A stretch of DNA of 64,000 nt from Erythroxylum novogranatense (GCA_029891385.1 CM057230.1:22634847-22698846), one strand, 5' to 3'. Counted from the stretch's first letter, positions 47,451-58,514 are shown. Made by a program: numbers and translations. The notes: a model not told the origin generated them from the sequence alone.

Positions 47451-47880
47451 CCCAATTGCTTGACAAGTTGGCACCCAAATCTGAAAATGTTATTTGTGGG
47501 ATATCCTAAGGAAACTAAAGGATATTACTTTTACATCCCATCGAGAACACAGTGTTTATTGCTCAAATGGTTTCTTCTTAGAGAAGGAATTTGTTTCAAT
47601 GGAAGCGATGGGAGTAAAGTACAACTCAAGAAATTCAAGTTTCACAAAATGACATTGAGCTCAGAAGGAGATTGAAGCGAGCTCACAAGTTGTTGATGGC
47701 GGTCTTCAACAACACAAGGCCTACGTAGATCCGATAGATTAAATCATGAACCCGAGAGATATGGATTTTCGTTATCGATGATGATAATGTGATGCTCATC
47801 GATCATAATGAGCCCACAACCTATCAAGAAGCTATGGAAAGTCCAGAATCTGCTAATGGTTAGAGGCCATGAAAGCGAGA
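47451..47880 (+). pseudogene. Copia-4 integrase C-terminus / linker
   Basis: 'MLFVGYPKETKGYYFYIPSR' at 47485-47545, then the linker with 'RRSDRLNHEPERYGF'-like sequence near 47725-47770 and 'PTTYQEAMESPES' near 47812-47850, the segment before RT. Several short indels relative to the expected copia reading. Confidence 0.85.
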
Positions 47881-48800
47881 GATCACATTCATGTATGACA
47901 ATCAAGTTTGGACTTTGATTGATCCGTCGATGGCTTCAAGACCATTGGATGCAAATGGGTTTTCAAAAGAAACTCGACATGGATGGAAATGTGCACACTT
48001 ATAAAGCAAGACTTGTTGCTAAAGGTTATCGACAAGTTCATGGAATTGATTATGATGAGACATTTTCTCCAATGGTCATGATCAAATCCATTAGAATTCT
48101 TATTGGCATAGCTGCATACTACGATTATGAGATATGGCAAATGGATGTCAAAACGGCTTTCCTTAATGGAAACTTACTTGAGGATGTATATATGATACTG
48201 ACTGAGGGTTTTATCCATCCTAAGAATTGGGAAAGGTGCAAGCTTCAAAGATCCATTTATGGATTGAAGCAAGCATCAAGAAGCTGGAATCTTCGTTTTG
48301 ATGAAGTTGTCAAAGAGTTTGGATTCATCAAGAATGAAGATGAACCTTGTGTTTACAAAAAGGTTAGTGGGAGTGCTGTTGTCTTTTAGCTTTATATGTT
48401 GATGACATATCGCTTCATTGGAAGCGATATTCCAACCTTACGAGAATGTTAAGATTTGGTTAAGGAAACGTTTCTCAATGAAAGACTTAGGTGAAGCTGC
48501 TATGTTTTAGGCATTAAGATCTATAGAGATAGATCAAGAAAGCTTATAGGCCTAAGTCAGAGTACACATATAGATAAGATACTGAAAAGGTTTAGTATGC
48601 AAGATTCCAAGAGAGGATTCTTGCCTATGTCACATGGAATCAAGCTTTCTAAGAAGGATTGTCCTACTTCAGGTAAAGAGCTTGAGCACATGAGTAAGAT
48701 TCCATATGCATCGCAATTGGATCTATCATGTATGCCATGTTATGTACTCGACGGATGTTTCATATTCTTTGAGCATAACAAGTAGATACCGGTCTAATTA
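47881..48800 (+). pseudogene. Copia-4 reverse transcriptase, frameshifted at YVDD
   Basis: The open stretch 47919-48389 covers 'KKLDMDGNVHTYKARLVAKGY', 'IDYDETFSPMVMIKSIR', 'WQMDVKTAFLNGNL' (motif A Asp), 'SIYGLKQASRSWNLRF' and 'EPCVYKKVSGSAVVF'. A TAG follows, and the next codons in another frame give LYVDDI at about 48391-48410, so a single-base indel lies just before the catalytic box. The remainder has further stops. Confidence 0.93.
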
Positions 48801-49379
48801 TGGTGAGAGTCCTTTGGATAGCAATTAAGAATATCCTTAAGTACTTGAGAAGAACTAAGGATACGTTCCTAGTCTATGGAGGACTTGAAAGGAGAGCTCG
48901 GTTGTAAATGGTTACACCGATCTTTGGTTTTCATCGACATAGATGATTTTAGATCGCAATCGGGTTTTGTGTTCGTTTGAATAGAGGTGCGTTGAGTGGA
49001 AAAGTTCAAAGCAAGACATCGTTGTTGATTCTACAACCGGCTGAGTACATTGTTGCGATCGGATGCTGACTAAGGAAGCTATATGGATCGAAAGTTCATT
49101 CTCGAATTTGAGTTGTTCTTAGCATTGCAAGTCCTATAGTCCTTTATTGTGATAATAATAGGGCTATAGCACGAGCTAAGGAACCAAGCTCGCATCATAG
49201 ATCCAAACACATACTCAGACGTTCCAATGATTAGAGATCGGTGGGAGAGGAGGCGTGAAGATATGCAAAGTGGGCACGAGATGACAACATTGCCGATCCA
49301 CTTACTAAGCCTCTTCCATGCCTCTAAACATGAGAGTCATACGAGGTCTATGGGTATTAGATATCGTGATTGGGCCTAG
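48801..49379 (+). pseudogene. Copia-4 RNase H, broken
   Basis: 'NILKYLRRTKDTFLVYG' at about 48830-48880, 'YCDNNRAIARAKEP' near 49146-49190, 'HHRSKHILR' near 49195-49220, and 'DPLTKPLP' near 49295-49320 mark the domain. The reading is interrupted by several indels. Ends next to the polypurine tract. Confidence 0.88.
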
Positions 49380-49382
49380 TGC

Positions 49383-49392
49383 AAGTGGGAGA
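49383..49392 (+). promoter_or_regulatory. Copia-4 polypurine tract
   Basis: AAGTGGGAGA, just before the 3' LTR start TGTTAG. Confidence 0.93.
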
Positions 49393-49393
49393 T

Positions 49394-50804
49394 TGTTAGT
49401 AGTGTACCCTAGGCCAATGAATATTTGTGATTTATGTATTAACATTATGATTTGTTAATAATATATTATGAGGTTTTCCGTTTCATATATGCATGTATTT
49501 CGTTTATGTAATGTGATTTACATTCCATGAATAGTATTAGACTTATGTCATCAAGTATGTGACTTGATAGTAAAACCATAAGCGTTATAATACTATTCTA
49601 GACTGTCCCTGGTCGATCATTATTGGTGGAACAATAATGAATTAAGACTAGTATGTGTTTTGATTGATGATCACGTTTTATTGATCATGGATATGAAATA
49701 TCAAATCAGAAACATAGATATATGTTAGAGAACATATATTGGACCGACCCACATAAAGAATACAACATGGTTTCATGTCATTAGTGATTCTTTATATGGT
49801 TTGACTTTAGTCCTTTGACCTGAAGTCATCATGGTTCCCTACATGAGGAATTTAGTGTTTTGATATTACACTAAGTTATTTTAACCGAATAACAAATAGT
49901 CTTATGTTGGACACTAAATGAATCATGCGGAGGGATGTGAATGGCGTAGATGGGATTTGTACCTCTCTTAAGTGAGAGAGATATCATTTGGGCCTCTTGA
50001 CAAGTGTGATGAAGAAATGCATGGCCATGCTCAAATGAATTGATGAAGAGTCATCAATGTCATTTGTTATAATCATCAACTCGGGGATCAAGAAACTATG
50101 ATTAATCAAAGGTTGACATGTACCATGCCTTGTGATTAATCTTGATATCGTGTTACAAAAGGATCGAGCTTATAACCATAATTCTGAGTTAAATCGGATT
50201 ATCGATCCTCATTTGATTTGGGTAGTCATAATGTCTTGCAGAGGCCGCTTATGACTTATGGGCCTTCAAGTGTAATCAGAGCCCATTGCCAACATCAAAT
50301 GAGCCTGTGGTCGCATACAAAGAGTGATGTGATCCGGGCTTATTCTCTTGGGCCTAATTTATTAGGTGTTGAATAAATATATTTAGATATATTTATTGGG
50401 CTAGATTTAATTAAGTTGTCGGGCTTTTATTATATATGATATAATGGGCGAAACTTAATAGGGCTGAATGAGATTAGGGTTTCTCTATAAATAGAAGCTT
50501 AGGTCTCATTAGGTTAATAACCTGATTGTCAGAAACCCTAGCCGCCATCCGGAGAGAAAGATCGATGCGGCGTAGAAGGTTTTCGGGACGTCTAATACAC
50601 TACTACCGCTTGGCCGGATCGTGCATGCTCGTGTGGATACGGTAGAGGGCATTAGCGATTTGCAGTGTCTTGGAATCAAAAGAAGCAATCCACCCACAAA
50701 ATAAGGTATTTTCGTTAATCCTCGTGTTTTCGATTATACGTGATGTTTTTGTATGGTCTTTTCCGCAGCGTATTGTAAATACTCGGACCATACGCGATCC
50801 AACA
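49394..50804 (+). repeat. Copia-4 3' LTR
   Basis: Partner of 42481-43899 with the same ends. The first ~1.1 kb is almost identical; the last ~250 bp (50510-50660) shows clustered short indels in GC-rich sequence. Confidence 0.96.
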
Positions 50805-50809
50805 CTTTG

Positions 50810-51715
50810 TTTCCTTTAGCCTTTTTTTTCTACATGCGTCTGATCTTCCTCGAGATAAAGGATAGTTCATCATCTTCCTCGCTTGAAGCATGATCTGAAT
50901 TACTGGAATCGTCATCCTTGACTTCCTCAATCTTCAACGCTTTTGACGATGAGCTTCTCTTCCTTTTATTCTTCTAATTCTTCTGTCCAACCTTCAATGT
51001 TATGGATTTATCCCGTCTAGGCTTATCTTCTACATCGAGTTCAACTTCATGTATCTTCAGGGATTCAAGTAATTCATCAAGCTTCAATACACAAATCCTT
51101 GGCTTCTTGTACGGTGTAACTTTTGGTCTCTATCTTTTCGGTAAACTTCTTAGGATTTTTCTAACGTGATCTTGATTGTCGTACGTTCTACCAAGAGCTT
51201 TAAGTCCATTGATGATAGTTTGAGATCTTCCAAACATCTAATCGATAGACTCTTCATCCTTCATTTTGAATAGCTCATACTGGTATACAAGAATGCTTAT
51301 CTTGGACTTCTTAACTTGATTTATGCCTTCATGTGCGATGGATAGCGTATCCCACATCTCCTTCGCAGCGTCGCATCCGTGAACTTTATCGTACTCACTT
51401 CTGCTTAGGGCACAACTTAAGAAGAACTTGGCCTTCGAATTTAGCTGGAATCTTGCTTTTTGTTCTGCAGACCATTTGATTCATGGAATGGCATTTCCTT
51501 CTTCATCTACCAGTGTATACGGTCCATTTTCTATTATCTCCCAAAGATCGATATGAGTAGATTCAATGAAGAGCCGCATCCTGTCTTTCCAGTAATGATA
51601 GTCTTCTCTATTGAACGCTGAAAGTCTAGTTATGGAGGCACCTTCAGCTATGTACATGTGTGACTCTACCATGGATCTTTATCCACACTTTATTACGGTG
51701 GTTCTTGAACACCGA
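50810..51715 (-). pseudogene. Sirevirus gag, N-terminal part
   Basis: The minus-strand ORF 51672-51481 begins 'MVESHMYIAEGASITRLSAF' and 'YHYWKDRMRLFIES', the standard start of SIRE/copia Gag (N-terminal DUF4219/UBN2 type: W..RM...I). After a frame break at 51480, recognisable Gag follows ('LNSKAKFFLSCAL' near 51440-51400, 'ELFKMKDEES' near 51275-51245, and a Ser/Asp/Glu-rich stretch near 50930-50860). Cut at 50809 by Copia-4; the knuckle is at about 42400. ATG at 51672-51670 lies about 45 bp after the primer-binding site, a short leader unlike Copia-2 and -4. Confidence 0.9.
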
Positions 51716-51727
51716 GCTTTGATACCA
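51716..51727 (-). promoter_or_regulatory. Sirevirus primer-binding site (tRNA-iMet variant)
   Basis: Minus strand TGGTATCAAAGC, matching the iMet tRNA complement with one A for G. Separated by two bases from the LTR at 51730. Confidence 0.9.
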
Positions 51728-52194
51728 ATTGAAGTGAATCACACGTTAGTATACGATATACAAAATGCACAAGAAGGGGGGGTTGAATTGTGTATTCGAA
51801 CTTTTAATACAATCCCCTTTTTAAAAATTTTCTTTCTCAAATCGATTGACAAATAATATTATGAAGTATTTATATCAACAATAGAAACATGAGTTAAGAG
51901 TTGAGAGTGAGAATCGACACAGTAATTTTATACTGGTTCACCCCAAACCGTGGGCTACGTCCAATCCTCAAAATCCCTTATGAGATTTCACTATACTTCA
52001 CAAAAGTACAAGTATTCTTTTCACCAAGCCTCTTTAGGTCTCTTACAACAAGTATTCTTTTTCTCACTTAACTTCTTCACACTCTCAGCTTTTCTTCTTT
52101 CTTACAGAAAGATATTGCGAGCTTTGTTACAGAAAATATAGCTTTTGTGTTTAGCACAAATACAGTATTTAGCTTTTTGAAAATCACTAACTTT

Positions 52195-52199
52195 TTCAG
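52195..52199. repeat. TSD of solo LTR 52200-55249 (pair 55250-55254)
   Basis: TTCAG on both sides, identical; the left Sirevirus LTR reads straight through at this point (CTTTTTTAGTCTTCG). Confidence 0.95.
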
Positions 52200-52744
52200 T
52201 GTAACATCCCGTCACCGATGGGAAGGTTATATTGGTAAATTGAGGCGGGATAGGATATGACCGCATGATGGACTGAGCATCCTGTTGACCTCTAATTTTG
52301 GAGGCCATGAGTCTTTTGCACATGCACATATAGGTACATGCATTCATGATTTTTCCCGGCATTTGATTTTGAATATGATATGAATTGTGCTTTGAGAAAT
52401 AATTAGTTTTGATTATGATTTAATAAGAATTGAGGAATAACTGAGTCTATTATTGAGTTGTAACAGTATTTGAGTGACCGCCGATTGATGGCGATTCTTC
52501 GAGAATTTTTGGAAAATTTGGGAGAAAATATCTGGATCGGAAATTTTCCGAGTATCGGACAAATTGACTGCATAGTACTAGAATACTGGTAAACGAAAAT
52601 GGAAAATTTAAATATATGATTTTAGGAATTGAATATGTCGAGCCATTGAAATTTGTAGACGAATTGGACTGGAAATGACTTGTGAAAAGAACAAGGAGCT
52701 TATATGTGTTTGAGGAAAAAGGCTAGTGGCTTAAGATTAATCCT

Positions 52745-52767
52745 TTATATATATAAATATATATTTA
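52745..52767 (+). promoter_or_regulatory. TATA-rich core promoter candidate in solo LTR
   Basis: TATATATATAAATATATATT lies about 545 bp from the LTR start, and a pyrimidine-rich CTTCTCTTCTCTTCG stretch follows about 45 bp later. The LARD LTR has a TATATATA segment at the equivalent place. Confidence 0.5.
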
Positions 52768-53157
52768 TCTTATGTTTGAAAAAAAAGGGAAGACATTTTC
52801 TCCTAGGGCACGACTCTTCTCTTCTCTTCGATGATTTCGATTTTTCCCCTTGGAGATTTTGTTTGTTTTCCCTTTCGTTGTGGTTAAAGATCAACCAGAA
52901 GTCTTGAAGATGATGATGTCTGGCGCGGATGGAGGAGTTCACCGTGGTGGTTAGAGGTTGGAAGTGATTTTCAGAGATTTTAGGGTTTAAGGATTTGAGC
53001 TTTGATTTGGTAAGTGAATTAGTTTTAATGTTGTTATTATTGTGTTAAATGCATACATGGGTTTAATTGTGAAGATTGGGGTAGTTATGAGTGAGTGATG
53101 GAGGTTTTAGAGAGAGAAAATGGTGGAAATCGATCGGAGAAGACGACCTGCAAGCCG

Positions 53158-53415
53158 CACGTCGCGACGTACGTGAAGCCTCGCCGCGACGAATTAATGT
53201 TTAATTTGTCACGGCGAGCGAGATGGCAGACGTCGCGGCGAGCTCCAAAATGTTGGACACCGCGACGAGCTCCTCTCGACGTCGCGGCGAGCTCGGGTCC
53301 TAGGCACCGCGGTGAATTCTCTTCCATGCATCGCGGCGAGCCCAAGGAAAGAAACGTTCACCGCGGCGAGCAACCTCACACGTCGCGGCGAGCGCCTTCA
53401 GACGCCGCGGTGAGC
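53158..53415. repeat. CpG-rich minisatellite in solo LTR
   Basis: About eleven copies of a core GTCGCGGCGAGC / ACCGCGGCGAGC, spaced roughly 20-30 bp, within an otherwise AT-rich LTR. It keeps a 112 aa frame open (53095-53433) with HRGE and SRRA repeats, most likely by composition alone. LARD LTRs carry a short decayed counterpart (16005-16090, 23325-23405). Confidence 0.85.
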
Positions 53416-54375
53416 GGTTTGAAGTCGAGGTGAGGGGGAAATTTCTGAAGTGATTCAATTTGGTTTTTGGGGCATAACTAATGGTGTAGACCTCCAATTG
53501 AGGTGATGTTTTATTTGTTGTGATCTAGAGAAAGAGGTCTACAATTGAGGAAAAGAATGAGAGTTTGAATTAAGGTTTTTGAGATTTTAATTAGTGAAAG
53601 AGAGTAAGAATGTGATTGTATTTTACCTAAGGATTGTTATTGAAAATTTGAGTGTAATGTGAGACTTTGAAAAATAAAGTCAATGCTACTGGGAATTTTA
53701 GGAACTGAGCATAAAGGCTGAATTCGACCTAGAGAATAGTGCTATTGATTTTCAAGTAGTACCCTGACAAATATGATTGGATAAATTGACTGAATATTAG
53801 AATTGAAATTGGGGAGTTCTGTGACAAAAGAAAGTAGAAAATGGGAAACTGTACCGGGAAAGTCATGAATAGGCATAGTGCATCTTTTATTCAAGGCATG
53901 TGCATCATTAATTATTTTGACTGTGCATTTTGTAATGAATAAAAATAATTGATTATAGAGCCGATGGATCGATAATCCACGGACAGTGCTGGAGCTTCCA
54001 GGAAACAACTAGGAAGTTCAGGTGAGAAACCTAGTTGGTTCCTCAGCCTTTATGTGTTTAATATTTTGCAATGATACCATGTGGAGCTAATGGATGGATA
54101 TGTATATATTCGATTTGATTGATTTGAACCATGGGTGTCGAAATATTGAATATGTGATATTGAAGTGCTATTGTGTGAGTAAATGACCATGAATGCATCA
54201 ATGAGATAATCATAAATGTCAATGACTGAATTACTGGACCGAAGGTCCGAAGAAATGGGTATTGGTCTTTGAAATGTGCAATGATTGTGAATGCGATTTG
54301 ATACATGTGCATTATATTGTGATAAACGAATTCCATAATCGGTTAATAATAATGGTCAGTATTTGGAGCTGCCAT

Positions 54376-54549
54376 TGAGAGGGATTAGTGCATACCCAGA
54401 GGGCTCTCCTATCCCTAATGTGAGCGGGCAGTAGTGCATATCCTGAGGGCTCTCCTACTCGCCTAAAATGTGATTACTGTTACTGAACCGAGCCTTGAGC
54501 TTGAGGGGAGTCAGTGCATACCCAGAGGGCTCTCCTACTCCCTAAATGT
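54376..54549. repeat. Three-copy repeat with GGGCTCTCCTA core
   Basis: Units at about 54376, 54423 and 54503 share AGTGCATA(C/T)CC(A/T)GAGGGCTCTCCTA and end CCTAA(A)ATGTG. Occupies the place of the 44-bp triple repeat in the LARD LTR. Confidence 0.85.
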
Positions 54550-55409
54550 GTCTGAATTCTGCTACTGTTAGGCGCTCAGTCACAACTCAGAAAAGAATGG
54601 ATAATAATGGGAAAAGTTCATGAGTGTAACTTTTATGTGTGAATGTGGGAAATTAAGGTGTTAATGTTGTATATTCGTCTGATAAGTGTTATATGTGATA
54701 TCGAATGTGTAAAAGTGACAATGCCTGAGATAATTTAGATGGTGACAATATGGGATATTATATGAATTGTTGTATATGCATGAGTTGGGTGGACCATCGA
54801 TGATGGTTTCTCATTGAGTTCGCAAACTCACCCAACATTGTATTTATTTTTCAGGATTTGGCGAGTACCCCGTTAGACAGACGGGAGTATGATACAGCAA
54901 GCAAGTCTAAGTTCAGGTCGGGATCGATCACCTCATATACGCATTTTAGTCTTTCTGATTGATGTGTAAATTTGTGTTTCCGCAGAATTGTACTGTTATT
55001 ATAGAGGGCCCCAACTGACTAATATGGTATCATGAATTGATTATTGAAATAGTGTTTTGATTGAAAATGCTTCCGTATAGCGGGCCCAAATGGTTTATTG
55101 ATTTCTGCGCACTCAAATGTTTTCAAAAGAAAAATGTTTTACCGGATAATCGACTGCATTGACTGCTCTAGCATACCACCCTCACGGGTCACGGGCTCGG
55201 ATATCACTGTAGATGTCGGGTTCGGGTCTCGCGGGAGTGGGGTGTTACATTCAGTCTTCGACTTTGACTCATATTGATAGTCTTCGTCTTCAACTGCTTC
55301 TTGATAACTGCTCCTTTCTTCTTGTTTCTTGATCTTTAAAGAAACGGTTATTCAGTTGAGTTCTGTAACTAACTCAAACTGATTTGGTTCTTCGTCTTCA
55401 ATTCTTTCA

Positions 55410-55780
55410 TCTCATTTTCAGCTTCGCTTTGTCTTATTTTTATCATCTTATTTTGCTTCCGTCTCATTTCTTCTTTCTGCTTTGCGTCTCATTTTGTTTC
55501 TGTCTCATTTCTGTCTTTGTGTCTCATTTCTTTCGTCTCATTTCTTTCTGTCTCATTTTTATCTTTGCGTCTCATTTTGCTTCCATCTGATTTTTGCTTC
55601 CATCTCATTTTTATCTTTGCATCTTGTTTTGCTTTCGTCTCATTTCTATCTTTGCGTCTCATTTCTTCTGTCTCATTTCCTTCCGTCCCATTATTCTTCC
55701 ATCTTATTTCCTTCCGTCTCATTTTCTTCCTTCTCATTTTTATCTGCTTCCGTCTCATTTTTCTTCCTTCATCATTATTT
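55410..55780. repeat. CTCATTT minisatellite in Sirevirus 5' LTR
   Basis: Counterpart of 35468-35880 with the same GTCTCATTT core and a different order of spacer units. Confidence 0.9.
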
Positions 55781-55822
55781 GGTTTTCATACAAATTAATC
55801 ATAAAGTCATTTTGACTTAACA

Positions 55823-56229
55823 GATATGTCGATGAACAACAGTCCAGTTACGAGTGAACAGCTCGTTGATTCCTATGATTATGGGATTGAGGGCCTTTGC
55901 TCGATTGGCTGAAGAGGATAATATTGTGAGTATTGCGGTGGAGTCCACTTCAAGTTCGATCCGGTGGTAGCCCAGGTTCCAGCCAGTGTGAGCTCGGTAA
56001 ACACGCCCCAGAGCTCTGTGTACACCAATGCACACCATCCAAGGTTTTGTGAGAAACCCTCAAGCCAGTTGCCTGCACTATCCCGGATAAGTCCACTCGC
56101 TGTGACTATAGACGAAGACCGTTTGCCAGCTCCATCAGTGTTTAGCTTTACCCACCCAGGAGGAGGTTTGTGTCATCCAATAAGTTGCTCTGTTCGAGGG
56201 CGAGGACCGGAAGCCGTGTAACTGTGTCA
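55823..56229 (-). pseudogene. LINE RNase H, N-terminal part
   Basis: Minus-strand frames give 'PPPGWVKLNTDGAGKRSS' near 56165-56110 (the NTDGA catalytic Asp), 'ASGLIRDSAGNWLEGFSQNLG' near 56095-56035, then, after a shift, 'IELEVDSTAILTILSS' near 55960-55910 with the third acidic residue and 'NELFTRNWTVVHRHI' at 55870-55830. Split by the Sirevirus; continues at 34866. Typical of the RNase H at the C-terminus of plant LINE ORF2. Confidence 0.93.
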
Positions 56230-57349
56230 TTTAGCTGCTTTGCGTATCAGACCTGCATAAGACAAAATGAGAGACATTGGTGAGGAAGTCCAAGTAAATT
56301 GCTCATCAAAGAGGGCCATGTTTCGCTATATCCAAAGGAAACAACAAGTAATGCCAAAGAGGATAAACCAATCATGCCCTAATACTTGTCGATGGTGTTG
56401 GAGATTTTTATTGAGCCACTCCCAATTCGACATAGTAAAAAATTCCATAGAAACTATGTAGGGAAGGAACGTGTTCTACACTTAGCGGGCTTTACTGCAG
56501 TCACGTACGGCGTGTAACAAGGATTCATCAAGGCGACAATGATAACAAGCGCCATCCGTAGTGAAATGCTTGCAGACTCGGTGTTGGTTAATGAGTAATT
56601 GATCGTGAGTTAGTAGCCAGAGGAAGAAGCAAATACGTTGGGGGCCTTGCCAGTGCCATATGATTTGCCAAATCCCTTAAGGCAGGGTATCTTCATCATC
56701 CCTGAGCATGGAATAAGTGGAAGCTATAGAGGATTCTCCAGTGTCTGAAGGTCCCCATATCAATTTATCCTGTCATAGGTAAGACAACGGGGAAAATGTG
56801 CCTGTTATTAATCGGTAGATCGACGTCGGGAGATGAGATTGAATTGTTTCCCAATGTCAATTATTGTCAGTGTCGACAAATTGATGGACGCTAAGGTTGA
56901 GAGAAGAGTTTGGGACTGGGGATGTAACGTGGGTAATCAAGGGTCCTAGACCTGCAATCCAATAGTCGAGCCAGAAGTGAGTTGTATGGCCATTGTCGAT
57001 CATCCATTTCAATCTATGAAGAACTATGTACCAAATTGCCTTTAAGCTCTTCCAGATCATAGAACCACCATTGGTGTTTAGGGATGTAGGGAGATTGCTG
57101 GCATCAAAATTATACTTCGCGGAGAGGACTTGAACCCATGAAGCCTGAGGCTTGACAAGCAGAGCCCAACCTAATTTCGCTAAGAAGGCGTCGTTGGTTT
57201 CACAAATAGTCCGAATGCCAATACCCCTTTCTCTTTTGGTTTGCAGACGTCTGCCCAGTTCACAAGGTGGATCCGTTGTTTGCTGTTTGACGAACCTCAT
57301 AAAATTGTTGTATAAATTTCTCCAACTCATCGCAGAGACTTCGAGGTAA
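56230..57349 (-). pseudogene. LINE ORF2 post-RT region with zinc-finger (zf-RVT)
   Basis: The open stretch 57330-56857 has 'GIGIRTICETNDAFLAKLGW' and 'WVQVLSAKYNF', the segment after RT in plant LINEs; then 'IWQGPQRICFFLWLLTHDQL' near 56655-56600 and 'CKHFTTDGACYHC' with the Cys/His cluster near 56570-56530 (zf-RVT). This Cys-rich part is thought to bind nucleic acid. Shifts occur near 56850 and 56240. Confidence 0.9.
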
Positions 57350-58491
57350 TCAAAATGTCTGCATTATATAATTGGGAAGGGTTATAACAGATTGGACCAA
57401 GGTAATACGTCCTGCCAGAGACAAAAGGTTGGCCATCCAACCGGATAGGTGTTGTTGAACCTTATCAATGATGTACTGGTAGGTTCTCCTGTTGACCCGT
57501 CCATGGAGAAGAGGGACTCCACGATAACGTCCGAGATCATCCGTCTGTTTAAAGTTCAATACTCTGCTTAACAACTGAGTTGTAGATTGAGGAACGTTTT
57601 TATAATAAAAGCACCTGGATTTGTCTTCACTGACTTGTTGACCTGAAGCAACACAAAAAGAGTTTAAGATTTCCCAAATAACGGACACTTGATCCATAGA
57701 AGCTTCAGAGAAGAGGATGAGAAAGGGGGTCCATTTCTACTTAGGGTGATCGGTTTCCAGTTGCCTTGTGCCACTGCATGTTTAATAGATTGGCCCAAAC
57801 GCTCCATACACAGGACAAAAAGGTAAGGCAATATTGGGTCTCCTTATCTTATACCTCTGGAGGGATTGAAGACATAACTAAGGTCCCAGTCCAGTTGACT
57901 TGAATGGAGATCGTGAAGATGCACTTCATTATGAGACTAATCAGTGACTCCGGAATCCTAACGTCCATGAGTGTATTTTAGATGAAAGTCCACGATAGCT
58001 GATCATAAACTTTCTCAAGATCCACTTTAATGGCCATTAGCCCTTTCAGACTTGATTTCTTTTTCATCGTATGAATAACCTCTTGGGTGATGATGATATT
58101 GTCCGTAATCGAACGCCCTGGGACAAAGTTGCATTGGGTTGGGTCTATCAGCTCATCCAGATAAGGTTTAAGTCTATTAACGATGATCTTGGTTATGGCT
58201 TTATAAAGCACCGAGTATAACGCAATAGGTCTAAACTGCTTAATCGAAGTTGGGGATGGAATCTTAGGTATAAGAACCATAATGGTGCGATTGAGTTCAA
58301 ATTCCTAGACTTCATGGCAAAAAATTCTCTGGAGGAAAAGAGTTAAGGAAGGGTCGAGAGTGTCCAACTAGGATTGATAAAAAGGGCAATGAAGCCGTCG
58401 AACCCTGGAGCTTTGTTTAGGTTCATGTTGAAGAAAGTTGCCTTTACTTTGTCATAACTAAGGAGCATTCCAAATCGTCAGTAGCATTCTT
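57350..58491 (-). pseudogene. LINE reverse transcriptase, catalytic box deleted
   Basis: In order on minus: 'MNLNKAPGFDGF' near 58430-58390, 'MVLIPKIPSPTSIKQFRPIA' at 58280-58220, 'KVDLEKVYDQLSW' near 58025-57985 (motif A, Asp present), a decayed 'GI.QGDP' region near 57850, then 'SRNGPPFSHPLL' and 'FSEASMDQVSVIW'. The F/YADD box that should precede the second of these is absent: the sequence jumps at about 57712-57722, so the RT is dead. 'LGRYRGVPLLHGRV' and 'LSGWMANLLSLAGRITLVQSV' follow, as in plant LINEs. Confidence 0.94.
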
Positions 58492-58514
58492 GGGGGGGGG
58501 TGGGGGGGGGGTGG
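58492..58514 (+). repeat. G9-T-G10-T-GG tract
   Basis: Nearly pure G run on + (C run in LINE sense) exactly at the left boundary of the tandem array; encodes Pro/His in the LINE frame. Candidate G-quadruplex. Confidence 0.95.

Larger units (their letters stand above)
42481..50804 (+). mobile_element. Copia-4: complete Ty1/copia element nested in Sirevirus gag, 8.3 kb
   Basis: LTRs 42481-43899 (1419 bp) and 49394-50804 (1411 bp), perfect CTTTG TSDs, primer-binding site 43901-43913 and polypurine tract 49383-49392. Internal order gag, protease, integrase, RT, RNase H on +. The LTRs are nearly identical by eye (differences concentrated in the last ~250 bp), so insertion is fairly recent, yet every coding domain carries frameshifts. 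Protein motifs match Copia-1. Confidence 0.96.
52200..55249 (+). mobile_element. Solo Ty3/gypsy-type LTR (TGTAACA family), 3.05 kb
   Basis: Starts TGTAACATCCCGTCACC, ends GGAGTGGGGTGTTACA, perfect TTCAG TSDs. The 3' end is the reverse complement of the LARD LTR start (shared GATGTCGGGTTCGGGTCTCGC type sequence), so it is a + oriented relative of the LARD LTR family. In order: TATA-rich segment (52745-52765), a CpG-rich minisatellite (53158-53415), a three-copy GGGCTCTCCTA repeat (54376-54549), stem-loops at 54816-54829 and 54866-54889. No ORF with family resemblance. Confidence 0.94.
34867..55822 (-). mobile_element. Sirevirus-like Ty1/copia element, complete but with two nested insertions
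   Basis: Left LTR 34867-35926 (3') and right LTR 51730-55822 (5', containing a solo LTR) with GATAT TSDs. Minus-strand order: primer-binding site (51727-51716), gag (51672-50810, then 42475-41880 after Copia-4), protease (about 41690-41600), integrase, RT-RNase H (to 38680), an additional ORF region between pol and the 3' LTR (38339-36451), then purine-rich tracts and the PPT. The extra downstream ORF, the large gag and the pol motifs (FLNGFIDEEVYVKQPLGFED, ALYGLKQAPRAWYDRL) fit the SIRE/Maximus lineage. Without insertions it would be roughly 9.6 kb. Inactive: stops and catalytic changes in integrase. Confidence 0.92.
51730..55822 (-). repeat. Sirevirus 5' LTR, interrupted by a solo LTR
   Basis: Matches 34867-35926 in two pieces, 51730-52199 and 55250-55822. 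Without the insertion and one TTCAG it is close to the left LTR in length. The minisatellite part differs in unit order and number from the left LTR. Confidence 0.94.

Noticed and set aside
53095..53433. 112 aa Arg-rich ORF with HRGE/SRRA repeats
   Set aside because: Explained by the CpG minisatellite of a solo LTR; no start context or family resemblance, and the LARD counterpart is not open.
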